Assembly (NCBI GenBank): GCA_017882925.1 | Contig: JADGOM010000082.1 | Location: 1 to 32,199, forward strand | Source: Acidimicrobiia bacterium | GTDB taxonomy: Bacteria; Actinomycetota; Acidimicrobiia; IMCC26256; Chersky-534 | Length of the DNA stretch: 32,199 bases | Direction: 5' to 3' | Part shown: one piece after another, positions 1 to 8,256 of the stretch | Layout: the number at the start of each line of letters is the position of its first letter | How positions within the stretch are numbered: the first letter of the stretch is position 1 | Position numbers and translations under genes: made by a program | Notes under the pieces: generated by a model | Database searches by the model: none | What the model was told of the DNA's origin: nothing | What the model saw: the letters and a program-made list of their open reading frames with translations, nothing else

Positions 1-971
1 GTGACCCAGGTCTGGCCCGGGGTGAGGAGCAGCGGCACCCCGGCGGCGTCGGTGTACTGGGTCGGCTGGTTGACGTCGGGACGGTTCCACCGGCCCTTGA
101 CGAGCTTGCCGTCGGAGAAGACCCACGTGTCGCCCGAACCGGTGACGATGCCCTCGGCGTCGAACCCGCCCGGCGCACCCCGCCACTGGAGGAACTGGAC
201 GATCACGTTCTTGGGGGTGACCCGCTTGCCGGAGGCGGCGTTGAACGGCACCCCGGCCATCGAGCGGTCCCAGGATCCGGTGATGGCGTTCCACGAGAAG
301 CTCGCGGCGTAGCCCGCGCGGGGGATGAAGTTGACGGTGAAGCCGTTGACCGGCTCCCCCGCGAAGGTCGCGCCGGCCGCGCGGTACTTGAACATCGCCG
401 GCGGCGGGATCGGCTTGCCGCCCTTGGTCCAGGCCTTGGCCGGGTAGGCGTAGAGGTTGTGGGGCGCGCTCCGGGTCTTGAGCCGGAACATCACGTCCTG
501 GTTGTTCTCGGTGAGCACGACGAACGGCCCGGCCTGCGCCGCGGCGAGGTTCTTCGGCGTCCCGCCGCTCAGCATGAAGATCCCGCCGAGCGGGCGCAGG
601 ACGTCGGGGTCCATCGGGCGCACGGAGCGCACCGGGCCCACGGTGTCGGGGGCATTGGAGTTGAAGACGGCGATGAAGCGGGTGATCCCGCCGTCGACCA
701 CCTCTTCGTAGACGAGGTCGGCCTGGTCGAGTCCGCTCTGGGGCCGCGCTTCGGGGGTGTTCTCGATCTTCACCGCCAGCGACGCCCGCGTGAGGGACGC
801 GCCCGACGGATCCGGCAGACCGGTGAGCGGCGCGATCGGCGGTGCCTTGGAAGTGGTGGTCGTGGCGACCTTGGTGGTGGTCGACTTCTTCGAGTTGCCG
901 CCCCCGCCACACGCCGCCAGGGCCAGGGCCGCGGCGAGCACCACCGCGGCCGTCGTCAACGGTCGTCGCAC
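1..971 (-). CDS. DUF3048 (YerB-type) lipoprotein, 3' end cut by window
   Basis: Predicted surface lipoprotein of the DUF3048 family, whose biochemical role is unknown. The start is GTG, with a GGAG motif 8 nt upstream and only 2 bp after the htpX stop. The N-terminus is a lipoprotein signal: basic RR, a hydrophobic Ala/Leu stretch and a lipobox LAAC with Cys21, followed by a Gly/Thr/Ser/Lys-rich linker. The body carries family features such as VKIENTPEARPQSGLDQAD, VYEEVVDGGITRFIAVF, GPVRSVRP and, near the window edge, PGQTWV. 323 codons are visible and no stop is reached; since relatives are about 340-350 residues, only the C-terminal tip is missing. Close spacing suggests co-transcription with htpX and lemA, fitting an envelope-associated role (inference). 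Confidence 0.88.
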   Translation of the reverse strand, partial: MRRPLTTAAVVLAAALALAACGGGGNSKKSTTTKVATTTTSKAPPIAPLTGLPDPSGASLTRASLAVKIENTPEARPQSGLDQADLVYEEVVDGGITRFIAVFNSNAPDTVGPVRSVRPMDPDVLRPLGGIFMLSGGTPKNLAAAQAGPFVVLTENNQDVMFRLKTRSAPHNLYAYPAKAWTKGGKPIPPPAMFKYRAAGATFAGEPVNGFTVNFIPRAGYAASFSWNAITGSWDRSMAGVPFNAASGKRVTPKNVIVQFLQWRGAPGGFDAEGIVTGSGDTWVFSDGKLVKGRWNRPDVNQPTQYTDAAGVPLLLTPGQTWV

Positions 972-973
972 GA

Positions 974-1882
974 TCACATCTCCTTCAGTCGGGCGATGCG
1001 GTCCTCGAGCGGAGGATGCGTGTCGAAGGCCCGATCGAGCCACGACTGCTTCGACCCGCCGGGCTTGCCCTCCAGCGGCTGCTCGATCCACATCTGCGCG
1101 GTCGCCCGGGAGGCGTGGTGAACGACCGAGTGGTCGCCCTTCAGCTTCTCGAGCGCGGAGATCAGCCCCGGCGGGTAGCGGGTGAGCTGGACCCCGCTGG
1201 AGTCGGCGAGGTACTCCCGGTTGCGGCTCAGCGACATCTGCATGATCTGCGCCGCGAACGGCGCCAGGATCAACAGCGCGAACGCCGCGAGCACGAGGAT
1301 CAGCCCGAGCGCCCCGTTGTCGGAGTTGTCCCGGCGGTCACGCCGGCCGCCGAACCACATGAACCGCATGCCGATGTCGGAGAGCAGCACGATCGTGCCG
1401 ACCGCGGTGACCGCGATCGTCGAGACCAGGATGTCGTAGTTCTTCACGTGCGACAGCTCGTGCGCGACCACGCCCTCGAGCTCCACGCGGTTCATCATCG
1501 CCAGCAGGCCCGAGGTGACCGCGAGCGCGGCGTGCTTGGGGTTGCGGCCGGTGGCGAACGCGTTGGGCGCCGGGTCGTCGATCACGTAGAGCCGCGGCTT
1601 CGGGAGGCCGGCGGCGATGCAGAGACCCTCCACCAGGTTGTGGTACCGCTGGTACTCGGGCCCGTCGGCCGGCTTCGCATGGCTGACCGCCAACGCGATC
1701 TTGTCGGAGTTGAAGTACGACGTGAACGCGAGCCCGATCGCGAAGACGAACGCGACGATCACGCCTGCGATGCCGTAGCCCAGCAGGAAGTTGAACGCGA
1801 TCGCCACGAGAACGATCATCGCGACGAAGAAGGCGAGCAGGTAGAACGTCTTGCGCTTGTTGCGCGCGATTTGCTCGTACAG
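974..1882 (-). CDS. htpX: zinc metalloprotease HtpX (M48), CTG start proposed
   Basis: Membrane-bound zinc endopeptidase that degrades damaged membrane proteins, with its active site on the cytoplasmic face. Two N-terminal membrane segments are followed by the catalytic motif HELSH (H141, E142, H145); the third zinc ligand is E223 in REYLAD, after a second hydrophobic pair. The first ATG (1819) would cut off the conserved cytoplasmic N-terminus. The frame remains open upstream to an in-frame TGA, and the stretch after it reads LYEQIARNKRKT, a typical HtpX beginning. The only sensible start there is CTG at 1882, preceded by GAGG at 6-nt spacing. This gives 302 residues, the usual family length. 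It follows lemA by 72 bp, a common pairing. Identity is secure; the start codon is an inference. Confidence 0.93.
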   Translation of the reverse strand: MYEQIARNKRKTFYLLAFFVAMIVLVAIAFNFLLGYGIAGVIVAFVFAIGLAFTSYFNSDKIALAVSHAKPADGPEYQRYHNLVEGLCIAAGLPKPRLYVIDDPAPNAFATGRNPKHAALAVTSGLLAMMNRVELEGVVAHELSHVKNYDILVSTIAVTAVGTIVLLSDIGMRFMWFGGRRDRRDNSDNGALGLILVLAAFALLILAPFAAQIMQMSLSRNREYLADSSGVQLTRYPPGLISALEKLKGDHSVVHHASRATAQMWIEQPLEGKPGGSKQSWLDRAFDTHPPLEDRIARLKEM

Positions 1883-1954
1883 CGGGGGCCTCGATCAGAC
1901 GTGCCGGGCCCGAGGCGCGTGTCGCGCCCCGGGCCACACGGCGTGGAGTTCTGG

Positions 1955-2515
1955 TTAGAACTGGACCTTGACCGGCCCCTGCGCTTCCGGCTCGCCCTCG
2001 AAGTACTCGCGCTTCTCGAAGTTGAACATGCCGGCGATGGCGCTGCGGGGGAAGGTCTGGATGTTGTTGTTGTAGCCCAGCACGGAGTCGTTGTAGAACT
2101 GCCGGGCGTAGGCGATCCGGTCCTCGGTCGACGTCAGCTCTTCCTGCAGGTTGAGGAAGTTCTGGTTGGCCTTGAGGTCGGGGTACGCCTCGGCCACGGC
2201 GAACAGGCTCTTGAGGGTGCCGGACAGTGCGTTCTCGGCCGCGGCCTGCTGTTGCGGCGAGCCGGTCTGCTGGGCGTTGAGGGCGTTGGCGCGGGCGGCG
2301 GTGACCGCCTCGAACGTGCTCTTCTCGTGGGCTGCGTAGCCCTTGACCGTCTCCACCAGGTTGGGGATCAGGTCGTAGCGGCGCTTGAGCTGCACGTCGA
2401 TCTGGGACCAGGCGTTGTCGATCCGGTTCCGGGACCTGATCAGGCCGTTGTACGCGAAGACGAGGAACAGCACGATCAGGACGACGATCACTGCGATGAC
2501 GATGCCGATGACCAC
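1955..2515 (-). CDS. lemA: LemA family protein
   Basis: LemA-family membrane protein of 186 residues, the usual size. An N-terminal hydrophobic segment (residues 2-21, rich in Val and Ile) anchors the protein. It is followed by the family signature [20 protein letters not shown] (residues 34-53) and a helical domain ending in [18 protein letters not shown]. The start is GTG at 2515 with GGAGA at 8-nt spacing; the frame is open further upstream, but only because of the high GC content. LemA proteins have no settled biochemical function but are often encoded beside HtpX, as here, and are thought to act in envelope stress. A TATGCT hexamer about 34 nt upstream of the start could be its -10 box. 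Confidence 0.92.
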   Translation of the reverse strand: MVIGIVIAVIVVLIVLFLVFAYNGLIRSRNRIDNAWSQIDVQLKRRYDLIPNLVETVKGYAAHEKSTFEAVTAARANALNAQQTGSPQQQAAAENALSGTLKSLFAVAEAYPDLKANQNFLNLQEELTSTEDRIAYARQFYNDSVLGYNNNIQTFPRSAIAGMFNFEKREYFEGEPEAQGPVKVQF

Positions 2516-2548
2516 GGCGGTGTCTCCTAGGCAGAGGACTGTGGCGCC

Positions 2549-2554
2549 AGCATA
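2549..2554 (-). promoter_or_regulatory. possible -10 box for lemA-htpX-DUF3048
   Basis: TATGCT on the minus strand fits the TANNNT -10 consensus. It would place transcription start roughly 25-30 nt before the GTG of lemA, leaving room for its GGAGA ribosome-binding site. No convincing -35 hexamer is visible. Confidence 0.3.
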
Positions 2555-2586
2555 CGACGGGTGGCCGGCCCCCACCGGGCATCGCC

Positions 2587-2608
2587 CCGGGCCCGGCTCG
2601 GGTCCCGG
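2587..2608. terminator. possible terminator hairpin after pimA
   Basis: A 9-bp GC stem with a 3-nt loop and one bulged base (CCGGGCCCG paired with CGGGTCCCGG) lies about 35-55 nt beyond the pimA stop. There is no T-run, so it would be an atypical GC-only terminator. The whole 128-bp pimA-lemA gap is very GC-rich and can form alternative hairpins. Confidence 0.3.
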
Positions 2609-2643
2609 GCGGCCGCGGGCCGGGCGGTCGGGCCCGGTCGGCC

Positions 2644-3726
2644 TCAGTCGGGTCGGCCGATGCCCACCGCGGACTCGTAGATCGGGACGAATCGCTCGGC
2701 CAGGTGCTCCATCGAGTACTCGTTGGCCCGGAGCTCGCCCCCGGCGACGAGCTCGGCGCAACGCGCCGGGTCGTCGAGCGCCCGCCGCAACGCGGCCGTG
2801 AGCGCGGGGGCGTCGCCGGGCGGGACGAGGATCGCCTCGCGCTCGGCGCGGGCGACGTCGGCGTAGCCGGTGATGTCGGAGGCGATGACCGGGGTGCTGG
2901 CCGCCATCGCCTCCAGGAGCACGATGCCGAAGGACTCCCCCCGCAACGACGGCGCACAGAAGAGCGAGGCACCCCGGAGCCGACGCGCGAGCTCCGCGTC
3001 GCTCACCCGGCCGATCCACTCCACGTCGGGGAGGCCGCGGGCCTTGAGCTCCTCGGTCTCGGGGCCTTCGCCCACGACCCACAGCGTCGCGTCGCGGTCG
3101 AGCTCGGCGAACGCGTCGAGCAGCACGCCGAGTCCCTTGCGCGGCTCGTGGCGCCCCACGAACAGGATCGTCGGCCGGGTGGTCGGCCACGGGTCGGCCT
3201 TGGCGAAGCGAGGTACCTCCACGCCGTTGGGGATCACCCAGTACGAGCCACCGAGCGACTCCTGGACCAGTCGCCGGGCCTCCTCCGACACCGCGGTGCG
3301 GAACGTGATGCGGCCGATGCCGGCCCGCAGCGGCTTCCGGAGGTACGAGTACAGCGGGAGCCGGCCGGCCGCGGCGTGGAACGTGCCGACGATGGGCTCC
3401 TCGCAGCTCAACAGCGCGGCGACCGTGGGGCCTGGTACCAGCGGCTCGTGCAGGTGCACGACGTCGGGACCGAAGGCCCGCAGCGCGTCGAGCGTGCGCC
3501 GGGCGACGGTCTTGCCGGGCGCGATGGGGGCCTCGGAGCCGTTGGACGAGAAGCGAGTGCTGACGCCCACCGAGATCACGCCCGGCTCGGGGGGCGGCCC
3601 GTCGGACGGCCCGAGCACGCGGGCGTCGTGGCCGAGCTCGCGCAGCGCGCGCGCCAGTCCGAGCACCTGGCCCTGGACCCCACCGGGGACCGAGAGCGAA
3701 TAGGGACACACCAGCGCCACCCGCAC
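2644..3726 (-). CDS. pimA: phosphatidylinositol alpha-mannosyltransferase PimA
   Basis: GT-B retaining glycosyltransferase (GT4) of 360 residues that transfers mannose from GDP-mannose to phosphatidylinositol, making PIM1 at the inner leaflet of the membrane. It shows [11 protein letters not shown] (residues 8-18) with the acceptor/nucleotide glycine loop, H117 in TFHAA, NGVE (167-170), GRHEPRKGL (191-199) for GDP-mannose binding, and the E264-x7-E272 motif in [10 protein letters not shown]. The start is GTG at 3726, 4 bp after the patA stop. Gene order pgsA-patA-pimA matches the mycobacterial PIM operon, which strongly supports PimA over a generic GT4 enzyme. A related mannosyl- or glucosyltransferase acting on another lipid cannot be fully excluded. 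Confidence 0.92.
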   Translation of the reverse strand: MRVALVCPYSLSVPGGVQGQVLGLARALRELGHDARVLGPSDGPPPEPGVISVGVSTRFSSNGSEAPIAPGKTVARRTLDALRAFGPDVVHLHEPLVPGPTVAALLSCEEPIVGTFHAAAGRLPLYSYLRKPLRAGIGRITFRTAVSEEARRLVQESLGGSYWVIPNGVEVPRFAKADPWPTTRPTILFVGRHEPRKGLGVLLDAFAELDRDATLWVVGEGPETEELKARGLPDVEWIGRVSDAELARRLRGASLFCAPSLRGESFGIVLLEAMAASTPVIASDITGYADVARAEREAILVPPGDAPALTAALRRALDDPARCAELVAGGELRANEYSMEHLAERFVPIYESAVGIGRPD

Positions 3727-3730
3727 CCGG

Positions 3731-4693
3731 TCAGCCTCGCGCGTCGTCGCGCCGGCCCGCGCCGGGTTCCGGGCCGTCGGGCGCGCGGTCGCTCGGCCAG
3801 TTGGGCTGCATGAGGTGCCACTGGGTCGGCTCGGCCCGGATCAGGGTCTCGAACCGACGCGCCAGGTCGGCCGTGATGCGGGCGACGTCGTCGCGCAGAC
3901 GGCCCTCGCGCTCGCACGGCACCGGCGCGCCGATGCGCGCGAGGTGGCCGCCGTCGGGGGTGAAGTAGACCGCGGTCGGCAGCAGCACCGCGCCCGTGCG
4001 CAACGCGAGCGTGGCCGGGCCCGCCGGCAGCGTCGTGGTCTCGCCGAAGAACTCGACCTCCACGCCTTCGCCCGTGAGGTCGCGGTCGCACAACAGGCAC
4101 ACCACCCGACCCTCGCGGAGCACCTCGGCCACGCGCGCGCCGGCCGCGGGGCCGAGCGGCACGACCTCCATGCCGATGCGGTTGCGGACCCTGGAGAACC
4201 ACTCGAGCAGCTGCGGCGGCTCCACCGGCTCGACGACGACCGTGGGCGGGTAGCCCTGTTGCGCCAGCCACGCGCCGCCGAAGTCCCAACCGCCGACGTG
4301 CGGGAGCGCCGCGATGACGCCCCGGCCCTCGGCGATCGCGCCGGTGATGTGCTCGAAGCCCTCCGACCGCATCCGCCGCGCCAAGGGTCGCCGCGCGTCG
4401 GACGCGACCCGCAACAGCTCCCACCAGTAGCGACCGTAGGAGTCGAACGTGGCCCGCACCCGCCGGTCGAGCTCGTCCGGGGTCAACGGCTCCGACGCGG
4501 CACGTCGCTGGTGCCGCTCGACCATCGCGCGGCGTCCAGGCGCCAGTCGCGCCGCGGCGAGCGCCGCGTGCCGGGCGATCCACTCCCCCAGGGAGTCCGG
4601 GACGGCCGGCGCGATTGCGCCGCCGAGCCGGTAGGCGGCGTACGTGACGCGCGCCCTGAGCGTCAGGGGCGGCCGATCAAGCGGTTTGGTCAC
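3731..4693 (-). CDS. phosphatidylinositol mannoside acyltransferase (PatA-like)
   Basis: Membrane-associated acyltransferase of the LpxL/HtrB superfamily, 320 residues. In mycobacteria PatA uses acyl-CoA to acylate the mannose added by PimA. The HxxxxD catalytic motif is visible in PHVGGWD (H132, D137). The downstream block CDRDLTGEGVEVEFFG matches the PatA/LpxL substrate-binding region. The start is GTG at 4693, 13 bp after the pgsA stop, and the stop lies 4 bp before pimA, so the three genes form one operon. The C-terminus (after QPNWPS) is a charged tail rich in Asp, Arg and Gly. The specific acceptor (PIM1/PIM2) is inferred from gene context. Confidence 0.9.
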   Translation of the reverse strand: MTKPLDRPPLTLRARVTYAAYRLGGAIAPAVPDSLGEWIARHAALAAARLAPGRRAMVERHQRRAASEPLTPDELDRRVRATFDSYGRYWWELLRVASDARRPLARRMRSEGFEHITGAIAEGRGVIAALPHVGGWDFGGAWLAQQGYPPTVVVEPVEPPQLLEWFSRVRNRIGMEVVPLGPAAGARVAEVLREGRVVCLLCDRDLTGEGVEVEFFGETTTLPAGPATLALRTGAVLLPTAVYFTPDGGHLARIGAPVPCEREGRLRDDVARITADLARRFETLIRAEPTQWHLMQPNWPSDRAPDGPEPGAGRRDDARG

Positions 4694-4706
4694 GCAGTCG
4701 CAGCAG

Positions 4707-5459
4707 TCAGGGACGCGTGCGCCGCCGGGAGCGGCGGAGCTCCCGGCGCTCGGCGAGCGCGGCCGGCCGCGCGGTCTCCCACCACTCGCTCAGCGAGCGG
4801 GGCCGGCCGTCGACCGGATCGGGATCGGCGTGCCGGGCGCGCCGGCTGGTGCCGAACCGTCGCGTCACCGGGTCGTGGCCGGCGGGGACGCTCGCCTGGC
4901 GCCACACCATCACGAACCGCTGCACCGCGGTGATGGAGCCGAGCACGAGCATCAGCCACATGACGGGTACGAGGATGTTGAACGCGAGGCCGATGCCGAG
5001 GAGCACCAGGCGCTCGGCGCGCTCCAGCAGACCGCCCTTGGCCTGGAAGCCGAGCGACTCCGCCTTGGCCCGCTCGTACGAGATGAGCATCGAGATCCCG
5101 GCGACCGCGAGCGCGAGCACCGGAAGGCGCGAGCTGTCGCGGCCGAAGTACCACGCGACGCCGCCGAGGAGCACGACGTCGGAGACGCGGTCGCACACGG
5201 AGTCGAAGAACGCGCCACGGGGCCCGGCCTTCCCCGAGTTGCGGGCGACGCTGCCGTCGAGCAGGTCGGGGACCCCGGTGAGGATCACCCCGAGGACCGC
5301 CCAGTGCAAGTGGCCGCTCGCGATGAGCATCGCGGTCGCGACGGAGCAACCCAGACCGACGACGGTCAGTGCGTCGGCCGTGACCCCTGCTTTGGCCAGG
5401 CCGGCTCCGACGGGCTGCAGCACCTTGTCGGACCCGGATCGCCAACGTCCGTCGAGCAT
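4707..5459 (-). CDS. pgsA: CDP-alcohol phosphatidyltransferase, probable phosphatidylinositol phosphate synthase PgsA
   Basis: Integral-membrane enzyme of 250 residues that joins CDP-diacylglycerol to an alcohol phosphate. In actinobacteria of this gene context the substrate is inositol 1-phosphate, giving the phosphatidylinositol anchor for PIMs. The CDP-alcohol motif DxxDGxxAR-x8-GxxxDxxxD is complete: D65, D68, G69, R73, G82, D86 and D90. Hydrophobic helices follow and the C-terminal tail is strongly basic (RRELRRSRRRTRP). The ATG start at 5459 has GGAGAGG at 7-nt spacing. It is the first gene of the pgsA-patA-pimA operon. Substrate choice (inositol phosphate rather than glycerol phosphate) is inferred from neighbours. 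Confidence 0.92.
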   Translation of the reverse strand: MLDGRWRSGSDKVLQPVGAGLAKAGVTADALTVVGLGCSVATAMLIASGHLHWAVLGVILTGVPDLLDGSVARNSGKAGPRGAFFDSVCDRVSDVVLLGGVAWYFGRDSSRLPVLALAVAGISMLISYERAKAESLGFQAKGGLLERAERLVLLGIGLAFNILVPVMWLMLVLGSITAVQRFVMVWRQASVPAGHDPVTRRFGTSRRARHADPDPVDGRPRSLSEWWETARPAALAERRELRRSRRRTRP

Positions 5460-5529
5460 CGCTCGGCCTCTCCATCGCCCACCGGGCGGCCGCAGGATCG
5501 GGCGCCGGGCCGGGCGTACGTGTCGGGGC

Positions 5530-5535
5530 AGGATA
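5530..5535 (-). promoter_or_regulatory. possible -10 box for pgsA-patA-pimA
   Basis: TATCCT on the minus strand lies about 70 nt before the pgsA ATG in the 220-bp divergent gap with the EF-G-like gene. It would give a leader of about 65 nt. The same TATCCT hexamer occurs upstream of the DksA-like gene (22696-22701). No clear -35 element is visible. Confidence 0.3.
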
Positions 5536-5613
5536 CCACCGGGTCACCCGGACGCCCTCCCACCCCGGAGACCGTCGGCGCAGGTCGCACGAGACACGGG
5601 CGGGCCGCGTCGC

Positions 5614-5619
5614 TACCAT
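5614..5619 (+). promoter_or_regulatory. possible -10 box of the EF-G-like gene (leaderless geometry)
   Basis: TACCAT ends 9 nt before an in-frame GTG at 5629, the spacing expected for a leaderless transcript. The same hexamer sits 7 nt before the divIVA ATG. If this promoter is used, the protein would start at 5629 rather than 5680. Confidence 0.35.
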
Positions 5620-5679
5620 CGCCCGTGCGTGGTCGCCGGCGATCGGCCCGCTGGTGAGCGCTCGACCCGGGGGTTCCGA

Positions 5680-7746
5680 GTGGATGCCACAACCAAGGTC
5701 CGTGACGTCGAGCCGGGGGTGGTTGCCGGCTCCGGGACGACCGCCGGTCCGGCCGGGAGGGTCCGCAACGTCGCCCTCGTCGGCCACGGTCACGCCGGCA
5801 AGACCACCCTCGCGGAGGCCCTCCTCTTCGCCGCCGGCGTGATCCCTAGGCCCGGACGGGTCGAGGACGGCACCACCGTGTGCGACTACGACGCCGAGGA
5901 GCAGCGCCGGGCGATCTCCACCGGTGTCGCCCTGGCCCCCTTCGACCTCGACGGCGTGCACGTCAACCTGCTCGACGTGCCCGGCGACGCCGACTTCGTG
6001 GGCGACGTCACCGCCGCGCTCCGGGCGGCCGACCTCGCGATCTTCGTCGTCTCCGCGGTGGAGGGCGTCGAGGTCGGGACCGAGCAGGCGTGGAAGCTCG
6101 CGGCCGAGCGGCGCCTCCCGCGCGCGGTCTTCGTCAACAAGCTCGACCGCGAGCGCGCCGACTTCGACCGGACGCTCGCCGACCTCCAGGCCCGCTTCGG
6201 TGCGGGCGTCGCGCCCCTCGAGCTGCCGATCGGGCGCGAGTCCGGGTTCCTCGGGGTCATCGACCTGCTCTCCGACACCGCGGTCACGTACGCGGGCGAC
6301 GGCTCGCCCCGGGGCTCGGAAGGGCCGATCCCCGACGAGCTCGCCGTCGAGGAGCACGCGGTGCACGACGCGCTGGTCGAGGGCATCGTCGTGGCCGACG
6401 ACGAGCTCACCGAGCGCTACCTCGCCGACGAGCCGATCGCCACCGACGAGCTCGAGCACGCGCTGGCCCACGGGCTCGCGTCCGGCACCGTGTTCCCGGT
6501 GCTCTGCGGCAGCGCGGCGAAGCTCGTGGGCATCGACCGCCTCGCCCGCTTCATCACCGAGGACGGCCCGGCGCCGGACGCCGGGGACGGCGACGCGGTC
6601 GCGCTCGTGTTCAAGACCATCGCGGACCCGTACGTCGGCCGGGTCAACGTGTTCAAGGTGCTGCAGGGCCACGTGCGCGTCGACGACGCGCTCATGAACA
6701 ACCGCACGCTCGGCGACGAGCGGCTGCACCAGATGTTCCGCCTGCGCGGCAAGGAGCAGGAGCCGGTGGCCGACCTGGGCCCGGGCGACATCGGTGCGGT
6801 GGCCAAGCTGCACGACACCACCACCGGCGACGTGCTCGGCGCCCGCGGTGCCCATTTCGACGTCGAGCCGCTCGAGCTCCCCACCCCCAACCTGGCCACC
6901 GCGATCCGGCCCAAGTCGAAGCAGGACGACGACAAGCTCGCGACCGCGCTGCACAAGCTCCTCGGCGAGGACCCGACGCTGCTCGTCGAGCGCGACCCCG
7001 AGACGCACCAGACCCTCCTACGCGGGATGGGCGAGACCCACTTGTCGATCGCGCTCGAGAAGCTGCAGCGGCGAATGGGCGTGGAGGTGACGACCGAGCC
7101 GGTGCTGGTCGCCTACCGCGAGACGGTCACCCGGGCCGCGGGGGCGGAGGGCCGCTACAAGAAGCAGACCGGCGGCCACGGGCAGTTCGGCGTGGCCGAG
7201 GTGACGATCGATCCGCTCCCCCGCGGTTCCGGCTTCGAGTTCGTCGACCGGATCGTCGGCGGTGCGGTCCCCCGGCAGTTCATCCCGGCGGTCGAGAAGG
7301 GTGTGGTCGAGGCGCTCGAGCACGGCCCGTTCGGGTTCCCGGTCGTCGACGTCCGCGTGACGCTGGTCGACGGGAAGTCGCACCCGGTCGACAGCTCCGA
7401 GATGAGCTTCCGCATGGCGGGCTCGCTGGCGGTGCGCGCCGCGCTCGCCGACGCGGATCCGATCGTGCTCGAGCCCGTGAGCAACCTGGTGGTGATCGCA
7501 CCCGAGGGCAACCAGGGCGACCTGCTCGGCGACATCAACGCCAAGCGCGGGCGCATCCAGTCGACCGCCGCGCTCGGGGTCGGGGAGGTGGAGATCGCGG
7601 CGACGATCCCGACCGTCGAGATCCTGCGCTACGCCGTCGACCTGCGCTCGCTGACGGGAGGCCGCGGCCACTTCGTCGCCACCCACTCCCACCACGACGC
7701 GGTCCCCGCCCATCTGGCCGACAAGCTCCGCGCCCCGTCCGCCTAG
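5680..7746 (+). CDS. elongation factor G-like GTPase (EF-G2/FusA2 type)
   Basis: Translational GTPase paralogue of EF-G, 688 residues from GTG 5680. An alternative leaderless GTG at 5629 would add 17 residues. The P-loop is GHGHAGKTT (residues 35-43) and the G4 motif is NKLD (153-156). The G3 motif is DVPGDADF, so the His that activates water in EF-G (DTPGHVDF) is Asp103. The switch I RGITI sequence is also changed, to RAIST. EF-G domains III-V follow, including RGMGETHLSIALEKL, TGGHGQFG and the C-terminal GDLLGDINAKRGRI block. Such EF-G2 proteins (for example mycobacterial FusA2) have no established function and are not thought to replace EF-G. It is divergent from pgsA and overlaps its convergent neighbour by 4 bp. 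Confidence 0.9.
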   Translation: MDATTKVRDVEPGVVAGSGTTAGPAGRVRNVALVGHGHAGKTTLAEALLFAAGVIPRPGRVEDGTTVCDYDAEEQRRAISTGVALAPFDLDGVHVNLLDVPGDADFVGDVTAALRAADLAIFVVSAVEGVEVGTEQAWKLAAERRLPRAVFVNKLDRERADFDRTLADLQARFGAGVAPLELPIGRESGFLGVIDLLSDTAVTYAGDGSPRGSEGPIPDELAVEEHAVHDALVEGIVVADDELTERYLADEPIATDELEHALAHGLASGTVFPVLCGSAAKLVGIDRLARFITEDGPAPDAGDGDAVALVFKTIADPYVGRVNVFKVLQGHVRVDDALMNNRTLGDERLHQMFRLRGKEQEPVADLGPGDIGAVAKLHDTTTGDVLGARGAHFDVEPLELPTPNLATAIRPKSKQDDDKLATALHKLLGEDPTLLVERDPETHQTLLRGMGETHLSIALEKLQRRMGVEVTTEPVLVAYRETVTRAAGAEGRYKKQTGGHGQFGVAEVTIDPLPRGSGFEFVDRIVGGAVPRQFIPAVEKGVVEALEHGPFGFPVVDVRVTLVDGKSHPVDSSEMSFRMAGSLAVRAALADADPIVLEPVSNLVVIAPEGNQGDLLGDINAKRGRIQSTAALGVGEVEIAATIPTVEILRYAVDLRSLTGGRGHFVATHSHHDAVPAHLADKLRAPSA

Positions 7747-8246
7747 GCGCCGGGGGCGACGTCGGCCGCGTCGAACTGCGACCAGTCTTCGGGGTTGCGC
7801 TCGGTGTACTCGCCCATCACCGCCGCGTCGACGGCGTCGATCTGCACGAGACCGCGCATGCTCGGCGGCGAGTCGGCGCTGTAGAGCAGGATGCGCCAGT
7901 TGGGCCGGCTGCGCAGGCCCCACCACCCGAGCTGCGCGCTGGCGTGGCCCACGGGGAAGCCGACCGTGCGCGACGCGACGACCAGCGCCTCGGTCTGGTC
8001 GATCTTCACGTTCCACGCGGTGAAGAAGTGGTAGAGCGCGATGACGCCGATGAAGATCGCGGCGGTGAGCAGCCCGGTGTTCTTCGAGTTGAGCCAGCCG
8101 AGCAGGCACCCGAGCGCGATCACGACGTAGAGCCACGCGGCGATGCGCCGGCGGGTGATGTTGGGGAACTCGACCGGCCCCACCCACGCGGTGACGTCGA
8201 GCTCCTCGGGGAGGTCGTCCCCCTGGTCCGGATCGGCGTCGGTCAC
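7743..8246 (-). CDS. two-helix membrane protein of unknown function
   Basis: A 167-residue protein I do not recognise. The acidic N-terminal segment (TDADPDQGDDLPEELD) is followed by two hydrophobic helices at about 35-52 and 57-76. A C-terminal domain of about 90 residues (KIDQTEALVVASRTVGFPVGHASAQ and onward) contains a Trp/Arg patch GWWGLRSRPNWRILLYS, which could be a small beta-rich or PH-like fold (speculative). The GTG start at 8246 lies 10 bp after the HIT stop, so it is probably co-transcribed with thrS and HIT. Its TAG stop shares the bases CTAG with the TAG stop of the EF-G-like gene on the other strand. It occupies the position between HIT and pgsA that is empty in mycobacteria. 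Confidence 0.75.
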   Translation of the reverse strand: MTDADPDQGDDLPEELDVTAWVGPVEFPNITRRRIAAWLYVVIALGCLLGWLNSKNTGLLTAAIFIGVIALYHFFTAWNVKIDQTEALVVASRTVGFPVGHASAQLGWWGLRSRPNWRILLYSADSPPSMRGLVQIDAVDAAVMGEYTERNPEDWSQFDAADVAPGA

Positions 8247-8256
8247 GGCCGGGAGC

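Noticed and set aside
842-2530. 562-codon plus-strand open frame opposite htpX and lemA
   Set aside because: Its translation is Arg/Glu/Asp-rich shadow sequence without domain motifs, and it lies antisense to two clear genes. Long open antisense frames are expected at this GC content.
3576-4583. 335-codon minus-strand frame across the patA-pimA junction
   Set aside because: It is an alternative frame of patA, dominated by Arg, Ala and Gly, while the true frame carries HxxxxD and other acyltransferase motifs.
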